Origin: an uncultured Lachnospiraceae bacterium
GTDB taxonomy: Bacteria; Bacillota; Clostridia; Lachnospirales; Lachnospiraceae
Assembly (NCBI GenBank): GCA_910588815.1
Contig: CAJUQY010000007.1
Coordinates: 1-64,000 of the forward strand
Direction: 5' to 3'
Length of the DNA: 64,000 nucleotides
In this document: piece after piece, positions 23,831-34,875 of the stretch
Layout of the letters: every line of letters starts with the position of its first letter
How positions within the stretch are numbered: position 1 is the first letter of the stretch
The notes under the pieces: model-generated
What the model was told of the DNA's origin: nothing
Databases searched by the model: none
The model's input: the letters and a program-made list of their open reading frames with translations, nothing else
Position numbers and translations under genes: made by a program

Positions 23831-26182
23831 GTGAAGGGATTGACCAGGGAAGAGGCAGAGGAGAGAAAACGCCTCGGCCGGCAGAATCTCCCGGTGGAAG
23901 CGCCGTCGAAATCGGTGGGACAGATCGTTGCGGGAAATGTATTTACATTTTTTAATTTTATATTTGCGGTGTTGGCCGTATGCCTGATTCTGGTTGGCCG
24001 TTATAAACAGATGTTGTTTTTGATCGCCGTCGTGGTCAATGCGGTGATCGGAGTCGTCCAGCAGCTTCGTTCCAAACGGGTGGTGGACAGGCTGTCGCTT
24101 TTGGCGGAATCAAGCTATCTGACTGTCCGGGACGGTGAGGAGGAGCTTCTTCCTGCCAAAGAGCTGGTACAGGATGATTTGGTGATACTTAAGGCGGGGG
24201 CTCAGATCCCGGCAGACGCGGTGGTCGCAGAAGGGGAAGCCAGAGTAAGTGAGGCGCTCATTACCGGGGAGGCCGACGCTGTCTATAAGAGAGAGGGCGA
24301 CGAGTTAAAATCCGGAAGCTTTCTGCTGTCGGGGCGGTGCCTGGCAAAGCTGACGCATGTGGGGGCCGATTCCTACGTGTCGAGGCTGACGGTGGAGGCC
24401 AGGAAAAAGGGTGTCGGAAAGCGGTCGGAGATGATGGAGGCGCTGGATAAAATTCTCCGTGTGATTGCGGTTCTCCTGATCCCTATGGGCCTGCTTTTGT
24501 TCTGGAAGCAGCACTGGCTGATGGAGCTGGGGCTTTCGGACGCGACAGTGGCTGTCATCGCGGCGTTGGTGGGCATGATTCCGGAAGGGCTCTATCTTTT
24601 GACCAGCGTAGCCCTGGCTCTGAGCGTGATGCGCCTGGCGAAACGACATACGGCAGTCCATGAAATGAGCTGCATCGAGACCCTGGCCAGGGTGGACGTA
24701 CTGTGTGTCGACAAGACGGGAACGATCACCGAACCCAGGATGCGCCTTTCCGGGATGGTTTGTCTGGACAGACGGAGGGACGATGACTTTGTTTCGGAGC
24801 TTCTCACGGCTTATCATGAGGCGCTTCCGGCCGATAATGAGACCGCTATGGCACTGCGGAGGTATTATCTGGAGGAGCAGACACGCAAAGGGGAGCGGGC
24901 GGCAAAGGCTCCCTGGATTCCGGTGAAGAGTATTCCTTTTCAGTCACAGACCAAATGGAGCGCGGTGGCTTTTGAGGGGCGGGGGACTTACGTCCTGGGG
25001 GCGCCGGAAGTGCTTCTTGGGGATGGGCATCCGGAACTTTCAGGACAGCTGGAAGCTTATGCAGAGAGAGGGGAACGGGTACTTCTGGCGGCCTCCTATG
25101 AGGGGAAGTTAGCGGAGGGAGGGCCCCTTTCCGGGACGGTACATCCCCTGGCTTTTTTGGTACTCGCAAACAACATAAGGGAAAATGCAAAAGAGACCTT
25201 TCGGTTTTTTGAGGAACAGGGGGTGGCGGTCAAAGTAATTTCCGGCGACAATCCGGCCGCGGCGGCAAAAATAGCCGCGCGGGCGGGAATCACAGGAGCG
25301 GAGAGCTTTGTGGATGCCAGGAATTTGAAAGAGGAGGAAGAAATCCGCCAGGCGGTGGAGCGATATACCGTATTCGGACGGGTAAACCCGGAGCAGAAAC
25401 GGCAGTTTGTGAAGGCTCTGCAGAAAAACGGACATACGGTGGCCATGACCGGGGACGGGGTCAATGACGTGCTTGCCTTAAAAGATGCCGATTGCGGCGT
25501 GGCTATGGCTTCCGGCAGTGATGCGGCCTGCCATGCGGCCCATCTGGTGCTTCTGGATTCGGATTTTTCCGTGATGCCTCAGGTGGTGGCGGAGGGACGC
25601 CGGGTGATCAACAACATTGAGCGGGCGGCAGCCCTTTTTCTGGTGAAAAATATTTTTTCTTTTGTACTGGCCGTGATTTTGCTTTTCGCGCCCCTTACAT
25701 ATCCGCTGACGCCTATCCAGCTCACCATGATCGGAAGCTTTACCATAGGGATTCCGTCTTTTCTTCTGGCTCTTGAACCCAATGAGGAATTGATCCGGGG
25801 AAGGTTTATTTACAATGTTATGCGAAAGGCCCTGCCGGGGGGGCTGACCAATGTGCTGGCCGTGCTGGCTGTGTCCATTGTCTGCGAAGCCATGGAATAT
25901 CCGGTGGCAGTCATGAATACCATGGCAGGAGTCTCCGTGGGATTTGTGGGCCTCCTGGTGCTTGCCGGGGTTTGCCGGCCTTTTGACAAAAAGCGCTTTG
26001 CCCTGTGGATATTGATGGCAGCATTCCTCACAGCCAATATTCTCTTTTTGGGACGCTGCTTCTATTCACTGGTGCCCCTCGGCTTTACCCAGCTGCTTGT
26101 GCTCTTTATTATTATGGGAGCCGCTATCCCCTGCCTATTCCTTTTCCGAAAGGCGGTGGATGCGGCTCTGAAGACGGAGTGA
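23831..26182 (+). CDS. CtpE-like cation-translocating P-type ATPase
   Basis: A 783-residue ion pump. The phosphorylated Asp294 lies in VLCVDKTGTITEP, the dephosphorylation loop is LITGEADAV, the ion-site helix is GMIPEGLYLLTSVALAL, and the hinge is MTGDGVNDVLALKDADCGVAM. Six C-terminal helices follow. The IPEG motif and overall length match the CtpE subgroup, described as calcium uptake in mycobacteria; the ion here is inferred. The GTG start follows GAGGAGGAG. Confidence 0.88.
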   Translation: MKGLTREEAEERKRLGRQNLPVEAPSKSVGQIVAGNVFTFFNFIFAVLAVCLILVGRYKQMLFLIAVVVNAVIGVVQQLRSKRVVDRLSLLAESSYLTVRDGEEELLPAKELVQDDLVILKAGAQIPADAVVAEGEARVSEALITGEADAVYKREGDELKSGSFLLSGRCLAKLTHVGADSYVSRLTVEARKKGVGKRSEMMEALDKILRVIAVLLIPMGLLLFWKQHWLMELGLSDATVAVIAALVGMIPEGLYLLTSVALALSVMRLAKRHTAVHEMSCIETLARVDVLCVDKTGTITEPRMRLSGMVCLDRRRDDDFVSELLTAYHEALPADNETAMALRRYYLEEQTRKGERAAKAPWIPVKSIPFQSQTKWSAVAFEGRGTYVLGAPEVLLGDGHPELSGQLEAYAERGERVLLAASYEGKLAEGGPLSGTVHPLAFLVLANNIRENAKETFRFFEEQGVAVKVISGDNPAAAAKIAARAGITGAESFVDARNLKEEEEIRQAVERYTVFGRVNPEQKRQFVKALQKNGHTVAMTGDGVNDVLALKDADCGVAMASGSDAACHAAHLVLLDSDFSVMPQVVAEGRRVINNIERAAALFLVKNIFSFVLAVILLFAPLTYPLTPIQLTMIGSFTIGIPSFLLALEPNEELIRGRFIYNVMRKALPGGLTNVLAVLAVSIVCEAMEYPVAVMNTMAGVSVGFVGLLVLAGVCRPFDKKRFALWILMAAFLTANILFLGRCFYSLVPLGFTQLLVLFIIMGAAIPCLFLFRKAVDAALKTE

Positions 26183-26332
26183 GCGGGAGGATGTTTCGGG
26201 ATATGGCTTTATTCCAAAAAGAATTCTGCCACTTGTGGTTTGTACCAGAATATGTTAATCTATAGAAAATGACAAATAAATTTGCTGATCATTGCTGTAG
26301 TTTGAGGAATTTATGGGGAACGGTGTGAAAAG

Positions 26333-26788
26333 ATGGACAGTTATGCTACTTTTAATCATATATTAGTGAAATTGTTTAATGATATTATGGATATTGAGGA
26401 GAAGGGTATCATTACAGACACGTTTCGGGATATCACAAACAATGATATGCATGTGATTGAAGCGATTGGCCTTGGGACACCGAAAAACATGTCGACCATT
26501 GCAAAACAGCTTCGCGTCACCACCGGCACGCTGACCATTTCCATGAACAGCCTGGTAAAGAAAGGATATGTGAAGCGGGAGCGGAGTGAACAGGACCGGC
26601 GGGTCGTTTACATTATGCTGACGGCGAAAGGGAAGCTGGCCTACAGGCATCACGCGGAATTTCATCAAAAAATGACAGAAGCCCTGGTGGCGGGGATGGA
26701 TCCGGAGGAGACGAAGCTTTTGGTGCGTGCGCTCACCAACCTGAAAAATTTCTTTGAAGAATATGCAAAAGGGCAGGGGATGTCATAG
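26333..26788 (+). CDS. MarR family regulator, FabT-like
   Basis: A 151-residue winged-helix repressor. The recognition region PKNMSTIAKQLRVTTGTLTISMNSLVKKGYVKRERS is followed by the wing EQDRRVVYIMLTAKGK. It resembles FabT, the regulator of fatty acid synthesis in Firmicutes (similar NHILVKLFNDIMDIEE start and FHQKM...LTNLKNFFE end). No fab genes are in the window, so the target is unknown. The last codons lie within a terminator hairpin. Confidence 0.75.
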   Translation: MDSYATFNHILVKLFNDIMDIEEKGIITDTFRDITNNDMHVIEAIGLGTPKNMSTIAKQLRVTTGTLTISMNSLVKKGYVKRERSEQDRRVVYIMLTAKGKLAYRHHAEFHQKMTEALVAGMDPEETKLLVRALTNLKNFFEEYAKGQGMS

Positions 26789-26814
26789 GTCCCCTGCTCT
26801 TTCTATATATTTTT

Positions 26815-26816
<2 letters not shown>
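26771..26816 (+). terminator. terminator overlapping the MarR gene stop
   Basis: GGGCAGGGGA (26771-26780) pairs with TCCCCTGCTC (26790-26799), followed by TTTCTATATATTTTTT. It ends the + strand gene and abuts the converging glgB. Confidence 0.75.
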
Positions 26817-28695
<1,879 letters not shown>

Positions 28696-28701
28696 AACGA
28701 G

Positions 28702-30051
28702 TTACCCCACAATCTTAAATATTTTGCTTTCACCAGGCTCCATGGAAAGATTCAGAGAACCGTCTGTGACAGAAATCTCCTCTCCGCTGATTAGCTCCTT
28801 TGCCAGATTCCCCCCCATGGGAAGCCGGAACGAGAGGGTAGCAGGTCCGTCGTCGATGTTGACGGCAGTGATGATATGCTCGTCTCCCAGGGAGCGGGCA
28901 TAGGCATACTGACGGTTGGTCAAAAGAAGCTCCCTGTAAACTCCCACACCGAGGGACGGGTGGTTTCGGTGAATATGGGCCAGCCGTTTGATGTGGTCTG
29001 TCAGCTTGGCGTGGAGTTCTTCAAACTGATCCGGAGAGATGGCCGGACGCAGCATATCGTCACAGGTGGAAGTCCTGGCACCCTCGATTCCCCACTCGGA
29101 ACCGTAATAGACAGAAGGAATTCCCGGTAAAGTAAAGAGCATGGTATAAACGGTGAACACATGCTTCTTGTTCTTTAGCTTACTCATGATCCTATTTTCA
29201 TCGTGGTTGTCCACGAAGGTATACAGGTTGATATTTTTGTAGATACCGCCGTTTGCCTCCGACTGTCTGCGGATGGTGTGGGCGATTTCAAAGCAGTTGT
29301 AATCGTTGTGTCCGGAATAGAGCCCCTTGTGCAGCTCGTAATTGGTCACGGAATGAAGCATGGAGTCATTGGCCCACCGGCTGTAATCTCCGTGAATGAC
29401 CTCTCCCATGAGCCAGAAGTCCGCTTTCAGGCCGTCGCAGTGGCTTCTGAGGGCTTTCATAAAGTCGAAATCCAGTACATTGGCGCAGTCCAGGCGGATG
29501 CCGTCAATGTCAAACTCCTTCACCCAGAAAGTGACTGCGTTCAGAAGGTGTTCCCGGACGGCCGGATTTTGGTGGTTTAAGGCCGGAAGCTCCATGTGGC
29601 CCTGCCATGCCTCATAGGAAAAGGAATCTCCCAGGGAGCTTTGCTGCCAGAAATTCACGCCTTTGTACCAATCCTTGTAGGGGGAAGCCTCCCGGTGTTC
29701 CTGGATATCCTTAAAAGCAAAAAATTCCCTTCCCGTATGGTTGAACACTCCGTCCACCACCACATGGATACCGGCATCATGGCACAGGGAGACGAACTGC
29801 TTAAAGCTGTCGTTGGTGCCGAGCCGTCTGTCCACCAGATGGAAATCTCTGGTGTCATAGCCGTGTTTGGTAGATTCAAAAAGAGGGCCTATGTAAATGG
29901 CAGAAACGCCGAGTTCCTGCAAATGAGGGATCCAGGCGTTAAGCTCTGAAAACTTCTCTGCCGGCTTTTCCTCATGATTTTCTTTTGGTGCGCCGACCAT
30001 TCCGAGGGGATACATATGATAAAAAACACTGTTGTCATACCAGGCTGACAT
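28702..30051 (-). CDS. GH13 alpha-amylase family enzyme
   Basis: About 449 residues of a GH13 barrel: HVVVDGVFNHTG, nucleophile DGIRLDCANVLD, acid WLMGEVIHGDYS and TFVDNHDENRI. The small size and lack of a signal peptide suggest a cytoplasmic enzyme acting on maltodextrin or glycogen. I chose MSAWYDNS as the start, preceded by AGGAGGTAGTATC on the minus strand; the frame extends 13 codons further. It is the first gene of the amylase-glgB pair. Confidence 0.88.
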   Translation of the reverse strand: MSAWYDNSVFYHMYPLGMVGAPKENHEEKPAEKFSELNAWIPHLQELGVSAIYIGPLFESTKHGYDTRDFHLVDRRLGTNDSFKQFVSLCHDAGIHVVVDGVFNHTGREFFAFKDIQEHREASPYKDWYKGVNFWQQSSLGDSFSYEAWQGHMELPALNHQNPAVREHLLNAVTFWVKEFDIDGIRLDCANVLDFDFMKALRSHCDGLKADFWLMGEVIHGDYSRWANDSMLHSVTNYELHKGLYSGHNDYNCFEIAHTIRRQSEANGGIYKNINLYTFVDNHDENRIMSKLKNKKHVFTVYTMLFTLPGIPSVYYGSEWGIEGARTSTCDDMLRPAISPDQFEELHAKLTDHIKRLAHIHRNHPSLGVGVYRELLLTNRQYAYARSLGDEHIITAVNIDDGPATLSFRLPMGGNLAKELISGEEISVTDGSLNLSMEPGESKIFKIVG

Positions 30052-30080
30052 GATACTACCTCCTGATTGTTTTTGTTTAT

Positions 30081-30109
30081 AGTTTACCAATTATGGGGAA
30101 TAAGGTCAA
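30081..30109 (-). promoter_or_regulatory. promoter of the amylase-glgB pair
   Basis: On the minus strand TTGACC (30104-30109) and TAAACT (30081-30086) are 17 bases apart, 30 bases upstream of the amylase start. Confidence 0.6.
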
Positions 30110-30229
30110 GATATTTGCAGATATCGCAGAGTTTTTTGTGCAATATGTGGAGAACATGGAGGGGTTCCGCAGCCGCCGAAAAATTTTGTCGATCAAAGGG
30201 CAGACTTGGCCGCCTGCCCTGTCAGATTA

Positions 30230-30433
30230 TCATTGCCGCAGACGAACGGGGGCGCTGAATCCCAACCGCTTGGCCTGTTTCAAAAGAAACTGATAACGGA
30301 TTCCGGCGGCTTTTAGGGTATAACTGTAGTAGTCGATCAGGGCCGGCTCCGTGACTTGGTCAAAATTGTTGAGGGCAACATCGATGGTTTTCTTTGTCTC
30401 ACAGATATCATTCCACAGTTCAGCTCGCTTCAT
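30230..30433 (-). CDS. DUF2508 family protein
   Basis: A 67-residue helical protein with the DUF2508 pattern: ELWNDICETKKTIDVALNNFDQV, then PALIDYYSYTLKAAGIRYQFLLKQAK. Function unknown. GGAG precedes the ATG on the minus strand. It is the third gene of a leftward group with a serine hydrolase and a D-aminoacylase. A weak GGGCAG/CTGCCC hairpin follows near 30200-30222. Confidence 0.8.
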   Translation of the reverse strand: MKRAELWNDICETKKTIDVALNNFDQVTEPALIDYYSYTLKAAGIRYQFLLKQAKRLGFSAPVRLRQ

Positions 30434-30479
30434 GGCAAAAACTCCTCTCTATCCCAAGTATGGGAAAAAATGGAGAAAA

Positions 30480-31361
30480 TTATACAGAAGCTTTTTCTGC
30501 GGCTCTTGCTTTTTGGGCGGCTTCCAGTCTTGCCGCGCCTTTTCGGGCTTCCCCGGCTCGTTCCTCGTCCTCGCTCACAGGGGTTTCGGTTCCGCCGTTT
30601 TCCTCTGTAAGGAGTCTCGTCGAGCGCCGGATAAAATCTTCGTAGCGCTGCATATGGGGGCCGACAAAGCCATAACAGACGATAAACGGCGACTTTGCGA
30701 AAACGATCCCCACGTCATGGGCTTTGTCCTCCTCGTCCCCGGTCTTATGGGCCATGGGGAAATCCATGGGAAGAAAACCGCCCAGCTTATGGTTGATTTG
30801 CTGTCCGCGCAGCATGTGTTCCAGCCACCAGGAGGCCTCCCGGTTTATCAGGGTCCCGTCGTATATCCGTTTCAGCAGGCTTCCCATCTCTTCGGGGACA
30901 AAGTAATTGTTGATTCCCTGCCTCTCCAGCGCTTCGTCCCAGTACTCCCGGCAGAATCTGGTTCCGGCCAGGCCAAGCTCCAGGAATGCCTCCCGGATTT
31001 TTTCCGCCCCGTAATGACGGAAGAGGGCGTTTGTGGCGCAGCTGTCGCTGATGGCCAACATGAGCTTGCAGAGCTCTCCCACAGTTAGAGTGACATCCCC
31101 GTTCAGGAACTGAACCGCGCCGCATCCGGGGATTTTTTGCTCCTCGCGGATGGTTACCGGATCCAGAAAACTGGTCTGTCCCCTAGAAAGCCACAAAAGG
31201 ATGGCCGCCGCCAGAGGCAGTTTGACGATGCTTGCCGCCAGATATGGCTCTTTTTCCCGGTAGCCCCAGCTTTCTTTGGTCTTTAGATTCCGATAATAAA
31301 GTCCGGCCTGTCCGTCAAAGGTTTTAATCTCGTTAAGAATTTGCTCTTTTGCACTCATCAC
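30480..31361 (-). CDS. serine hydrolase, class A beta-lactamase-like fold
   Basis: A 293-residue protein with the three active-site motifs of the penicillin-binding/beta-lactamase fold: SIVK (SxxK, about residue 44), SDS (in AISDSCATN) and HKTGD (KTG). No signal peptide is present, unlike secreted beta-lactamases, so resistance is unlikely to be its role; a peptidase or esterase is possible. The C-terminal 40 residues are Ala/Glu-rich and low in complexity. Its start overlaps the D-aminoacylase stop by 4 bases. Confidence 0.8.
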   Translation of the reverse strand: MMSAKEQILNEIKTFDGQAGLYYRNLKTKESWGYREKEPYLAASIVKLPLAAAILLWLSRGQTSFLDPVTIREEQKIPGCGAVQFLNGDVTLTVGELCKLMLAISDSCATNALFRHYGAEKIREAFLELGLAGTRFCREYWDEALERQGINNYFVPEEMGSLLKRIYDGTLINREASWWLEHMLRGQQINHKLGGFLPMDFPMAHKTGDEEDKAHDVGIVFAKSPFIVCYGFVGPHMQRYEDFIRRSTRLLTEENGGTETPVSEDEERAGEARKGAARLEAAQKARAAEKASV

Positions 31362-32944
31362 TTTGTATCCGCTCCCCGGCGTAAAATTTTTCCTGCAGAC
31401 GCGCCTGTGTGGGCGCCGTTTTCAGCCGTAAGTACGCCGTTCACATAGACTCTCCTGATCCCGGCGCAGGGCTGCTTTGGATTTTCATAGGTTGGCAGAT
31501 CCATGATCCGGTCAAAATCAAAAAGCACAAGGTCGGCGTACATCCCTTCTCTGATCAGTCCCCGGTCGGCAAAGCCCAGGCGGCAGGCGGGAAGGCCTGT
31601 CATTTTGAATACGGCCGTTTCCAGCGGGAATAGCCTCCGCTCTCTGCAGTATTTGGCGATCACTCTGGGGAAGGTTCCGAACCATCTGGGATGAGGGCGG
31701 CCGTCACATGCCAGGGAGGCGGCGTTGCCGTCGGAACCGATCATGGTATAGGGCTGTTTCATGATATATTCGATATCTTCCTCGCACATCCCGTAATTAA
31801 TTTCACCGACGCGGCAGCGTTCCTCCAGGATCAGGTCGAGACAGGCCTCGGCCGGTCCCACACCCCGCAGCCCTGCGATCTCAAGAATGGATTTTCCCAC
31901 GGCCCATCCGTTCTTTTCCGTGGCAACATAGGAAACATAGATGTCACCCCACCGGCCCACATGGCTGGCATCGGCCTCCGCGAGGATCCGCTTTCTTGTC
32001 TGTGGATCGCCAAGCCTTGAAAGCAGCATTTCCACACCGCCCTCAAAGGCCCAGAGGGGGACGTTGCTGTCCAGCGACGTTGCCGATGCCCGGTAGGGAT
32101 ACTGGTCCATCGTCACATCCAGCCCCCGCCTGCGCGCCTGGTCTGCCAGAGCAATGGTGGTTTTGCAGTGGACCTGCCATCCACTCTTCTTTGTGACCTT
32201 GTGGTGGGCGATCTGCAGAGGCGCACCGCTCTTTTCGCAGATGGCCAGGGCCTCCCTGACGGCTTCTACTACATGTTCTCCCTCGTCCCGCAGATGGGTT
32301 TCATAGAAAGCGCCATAAGGAATCAGTTCTCTGCATAGCTGGGTCAATTCATCCGCGTCAGCATAGCAGCCCGGCGGATAAATGAGCCCGCTGGACAGGG
32401 AAAACGCTCCTTCTGCCAGTGACTGACGGAGGAGGCCTTTCATAATCTCAAGTTCCGTTTCGGTGGCGCGTCTCGCTTCAAAGCCCATGGCCGCCAGGCG
32501 CACGGTTCCATGGCCTACCGCCGTTCCGAAATTGACACTGGGCTTTATTTTTTCCATGTAATCCAGGTAACCGCCCATACTGTCCCAGGAGTAATCCATC
32601 TCCCCTACATAGTCGGACAGCTGTTTTTTCTTCTGCGGATCCGGACTTACCGGCGCTGCCGAAAGCCCGCAGTCCCCACCGATTTCTGTGGTGATTCCCT
32701 GGAGGATCCGGCTCTCTGCCGAAGGGCAGGAGGGGAGACTGGTATCGCTGTGTGAATGGATATCAATAAATCCGGGGGCGAGACAGTTATCCTCCCCGTC
32801 CACTGTATCGGCGCCCGTTTCAGGGACGCCGGTCCCGACTCTGGCGATCACTCCGTTCCGGATGCCGACCCAGCCTCTGAACCAGGGTGCAGAGGTGCCG
32901 TCAATGATGCGGACATTCTTAATTACAGTATCGTACAAATGCAT
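31358..32944 (-). CDS. D-aminoacylase / N-acyl-D-amino-acid deacylase family amidohydrolase
   Basis: A 528-residue metal-dependent amidohydrolase. Metal ligands are visible in APGFIDIHSHSDTS (HxH), ETHLRDEGEHVVEAV, QIAHHKVTKK and MIGSDGNAA (late Asp). The fold and length fit N-acyl-D-amino-acid deacylases or related D-aminoacylases. It is translationally coupled (ATGA) to a beta-lactamase-fold hydrolase, which suggests joint turnover of D-amino-acid peptides, possibly from cell wall (inference). GGAGG precedes the ATG on the minus strand. Confidence 0.87.
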   Translation of the reverse strand: MHLYDTVIKNVRIIDGTSAPWFRGWVGIRNGVIARVGTGVPETGADTVDGEDNCLAPGFIDIHSHSDTSLPSCPSAESRILQGITTEIGGDCGLSAAPVSPDPQKKKQLSDYVGEMDYSWDSMGGYLDYMEKIKPSVNFGTAVGHGTVRLAAMGFEARRATETELEIMKGLLRQSLAEGAFSLSSGLIYPPGCYADADELTQLCRELIPYGAFYETHLRDEGEHVVEAVREALAICEKSGAPLQIAHHKVTKKSGWQVHCKTTIALADQARRRGLDVTMDQYPYRASATSLDSNVPLWAFEGGVEMLLSRLGDPQTRKRILAEADASHVGRWGDIYVSYVATEKNGWAVGKSILEIAGLRGVGPAEACLDLILEERCRVGEINYGMCEEDIEYIMKQPYTMIGSDGNAASLACDGRPHPRWFGTFPRVIAKYCRERRLFPLETAVFKMTGLPACRLGFADRGLIREGMYADLVLFDFDRIMDLPTYENPKQPCAGIRRVYVNGVLTAENGAHTGASAGKILRRGADTK

Positions 32945-33008
32945 CCTCCCATCTGATGTATCCTCACGGGAATATATTCCGGGCGGTACCGTGCAGTTTT
33001 ACTCTGTC

Positions 33009-33869
33009 TCAGACGGTGACATCCAGAGATACGGCATCCGCCGCGGCTGCCGGGATATCTCCGCCCATGGCAGCGTCCATACCGGATGTCACGTCAAGGG
33101 AAGGGGCAGAGGCGCTGCCCAGGCCGGAAAGCGCTGCAAGAGTGTCGGAGGTGGCTTCCTTTTCGTCCTCAGCCATCTCCTTGTCCGCATAGTTCTTTTC
33201 ATCTCTGCGGCGTTTTTTCCGTCTGGTCCTCAGCTCATCTTCAATCTGCTCGGCTTTTTGTTTTTCGGCTTTTTCAACGGCCCGTTTCTGTTCCCGCTCC
33301 AGATCCTCTTCTTTAGCCAGGTGCTTGATCTTTTTTTCAATACGTTTGATCAGTTTTTCCATTCGCTTGATTTGGGCGGCAAGCTTTTTCGCATCGTCGC
33401 CCTTGGCGGTGGCGGCAGAGGCCTTTAAATTTACCAGAGCCCGCATGGCCTTGCCGGATACCTGCAAAACGTCCAATTTTGTTTCCGCCCTTGCGAGCAT
33501 GGCTGCAAGCTGGCCCACGGAATCGTCCTTCGCAGACGAACGCATCTGAAAGCCGTCGGAGTTTTTCGCGGGCTGCCCGGAAGAAAGGCCGGGAGATGCC
33601 GGAAAGAGCCCTTCTTTTTGTTCCATTAAATTTTGTTCCTTTAAAGAAGAAAGGAACGTATCGGTTTCCTTCGCTGCTGTTTCCTTTTTAGCGGATTCAC
33701 TGTCCTTCGGCTGTCCTTCTTTGACCGTGCTTTCGAAAGCTGCGCCTGCCGTGGCTTTTTCTTCCGCTTCAGCGGCCGGCTGCCCCTCCGCCGCTTTGTT
33801 TATTTTATCTTTCGCCAGCTGATAGGCAGTTCCCTTTGCCCACGATCGGTTTGATGTATTTATGATCAT
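33009..33869 (-). CDS. hypothetical charged coiled-coil protein
   Basis: A 286-residue protein I cannot place. The N-terminal 100 residues are Ala/Glu/Lys-rich and low in complexity. Residues of about 120-235 form a long predicted coiled coil (KLAAQIKRMEKLIKRIEKKIKHLAKEED then REQKRAVEKAEKQKAEQIEDEL) with a very basic RTRRKKRRRDEK patch. The C-terminus is small and Ala/Asp-rich. No signal or membrane segment is seen. GGAGGA lies 8 bases before the ATG on the minus strand. It diverges from the Tad locus, so a link is possible but unproven. Confidence 0.65.
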   Translation of the reverse strand: MIINTSNRSWAKGTAYQLAKDKINKAAEGQPAAEAEEKATAGAAFESTVKEGQPKDSESAKKETAAKETDTFLSSLKEQNLMEQKEGLFPASPGLSSGQPAKNSDGFQMRSSAKDDSVGQLAAMLARAETKLDVLQVSGKAMRALVNLKASAATAKGDDAKKLAAQIKRMEKLIKRIEKKIKHLAKEEDLEREQKRAVEKAEKQKAEQIEDELRTRRKKRRRDEKNYADKEMAEDEKEATSDTLAALSGLGSASAPSLDVTSGMDAAMGGDIPAAAADAVSLDVTV

Positions 33870-34033
33870 CAATCATTCCTCCCCCCATAAAAATATGTCT
33901 GTTATTTTATATATCGGCGGTTTTTGAGGATATCAAACGGATTTTATTCAATCAGTTTTTTTTTTCGGAAAAAGAATGCGTTTCTGTCCAAAAGATAAAA
34001 AGTATAAAGATTTTAGAAAATCGAAAAACGCTC

Positions 34034-34062
34034 TTGACAATCCTGCCGCCTTGGTGCATAAT
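34034..34062 (+). promoter_or_regulatory. promoter of the Tad/Flp locus
   Basis: TTGACA (34034-34039) and CATAAT (34057-34062) with 17-base spacing, about 80 bases before the first pilus gene. The remaining gap from 33870 is AT-rich, with T- and A-runs only. Confidence 0.75.
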
Positions 34063-34140
34063 CGAACCATCAAATCAAAGCTGTCCGGTTTCCGGACAGA
34101 AATCCCAGAATTTTAATTTTATGACAGACGGAGGAAGTTG

Positions 34141-34686
34141 GTGGAATACCTGTTTTTTGTGGTATGCCTGACAGCGGCGGTGACGGATCTTTTCCGGCGG
34201 CAGATTCCGAACCTTTGGCTGGGAAGCTGGTTTCTGACAGGGCTTTTGTTGGCCGGGCTCGCAGCCGCCCCAAAGACAGCCTCCTTGACAGAGGGGGTGC
34301 TGCAATATCCCTGGTCCTGGCAGGCGGGAATTGGATATCTTGGGCGGGCGCTTCTGGTGTATCTGATACTTATCCCCGCCTGGCGGCTCCGTATGATGGG
34401 AGCGGGAGATGTGAAGCTTTGCGGTGTCATGGCGGCCTTTCTGGGGCTTCGGGTCTTTGTCAGGTGTATGATTTACAGTCTGCTTGTCGGAAGTATTTTG
34501 TCTTTGTTCTATTTAATCGCCGCGAAAAGTCTCAGGCGGCGGATCGGTATTTTTCTGGCCTGGTTCAGGCAATGCATTTCCTGTGGAATATGGATTCCTT
34601 ATAGAAAGGAACGGGATATGGATGGGACAATTCCCTTTGCACCGATAATGCTTATAGGGTATGTCCTGGGACAGATGCTTTCCTGA
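34141..34686 (+). CDS. A24 prepilin peptidase (CpaA/TadV-like), copy 1
   Basis: About 181 residues with several membrane helices and the two Asp of type IV prepilin peptidases: AAVTDLFRRQIPN near the N-terminus and MGAGDVKL (GxGD). It cuts and prepares Flp pilin and pseudopilins at the membrane. The GTG at 34141 fits GGAGG at 34130-34134 better than the TTG at 34138. It is the first gene of the Tad locus. A second A24 enzyme lies at 42329. Confidence 0.88.
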   Translation: MEYLFFVVCLTAAVTDLFRRQIPNLWLGSWFLTGLLLAGLAAAPKTASLTEGVLQYPWSWQAGIGYLGRALLVYLILIPAWRLRMMGAGDVKLCGVMAAFLGLRVFVRCMIYSLLVGSILSLFYLIAAKSLRRRIGIFLAWFRQCISCGIWIPYRKERDMDGTIPFAPIMLIGYVLGQMLS

Positions 34687-34875
34687 CAGTGATATTTTAA
34701 TCAGGTGACTGCGAAACCAGGAGGGACTCATTCCCGAGTGACTTCTGCGGTTTTGGGCTTGCCGGAACGCCTGGTGCAGCAGGCGTTGGACGGACATATT
34801 GCCAGAATATTCCCACAATTTTACGTTTCGCAATTACCTAATATTTTAATAAATGTGAGGAGGGATGAATACGTG

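Noticed and set aside
30480..31361. Antibiotic-resistance beta-lactamase
   Set aside because: The SxxK and KTG motifs fit the fold, but there is no signal peptide, SDN reads SDS, and the operon context points to peptide metabolism.
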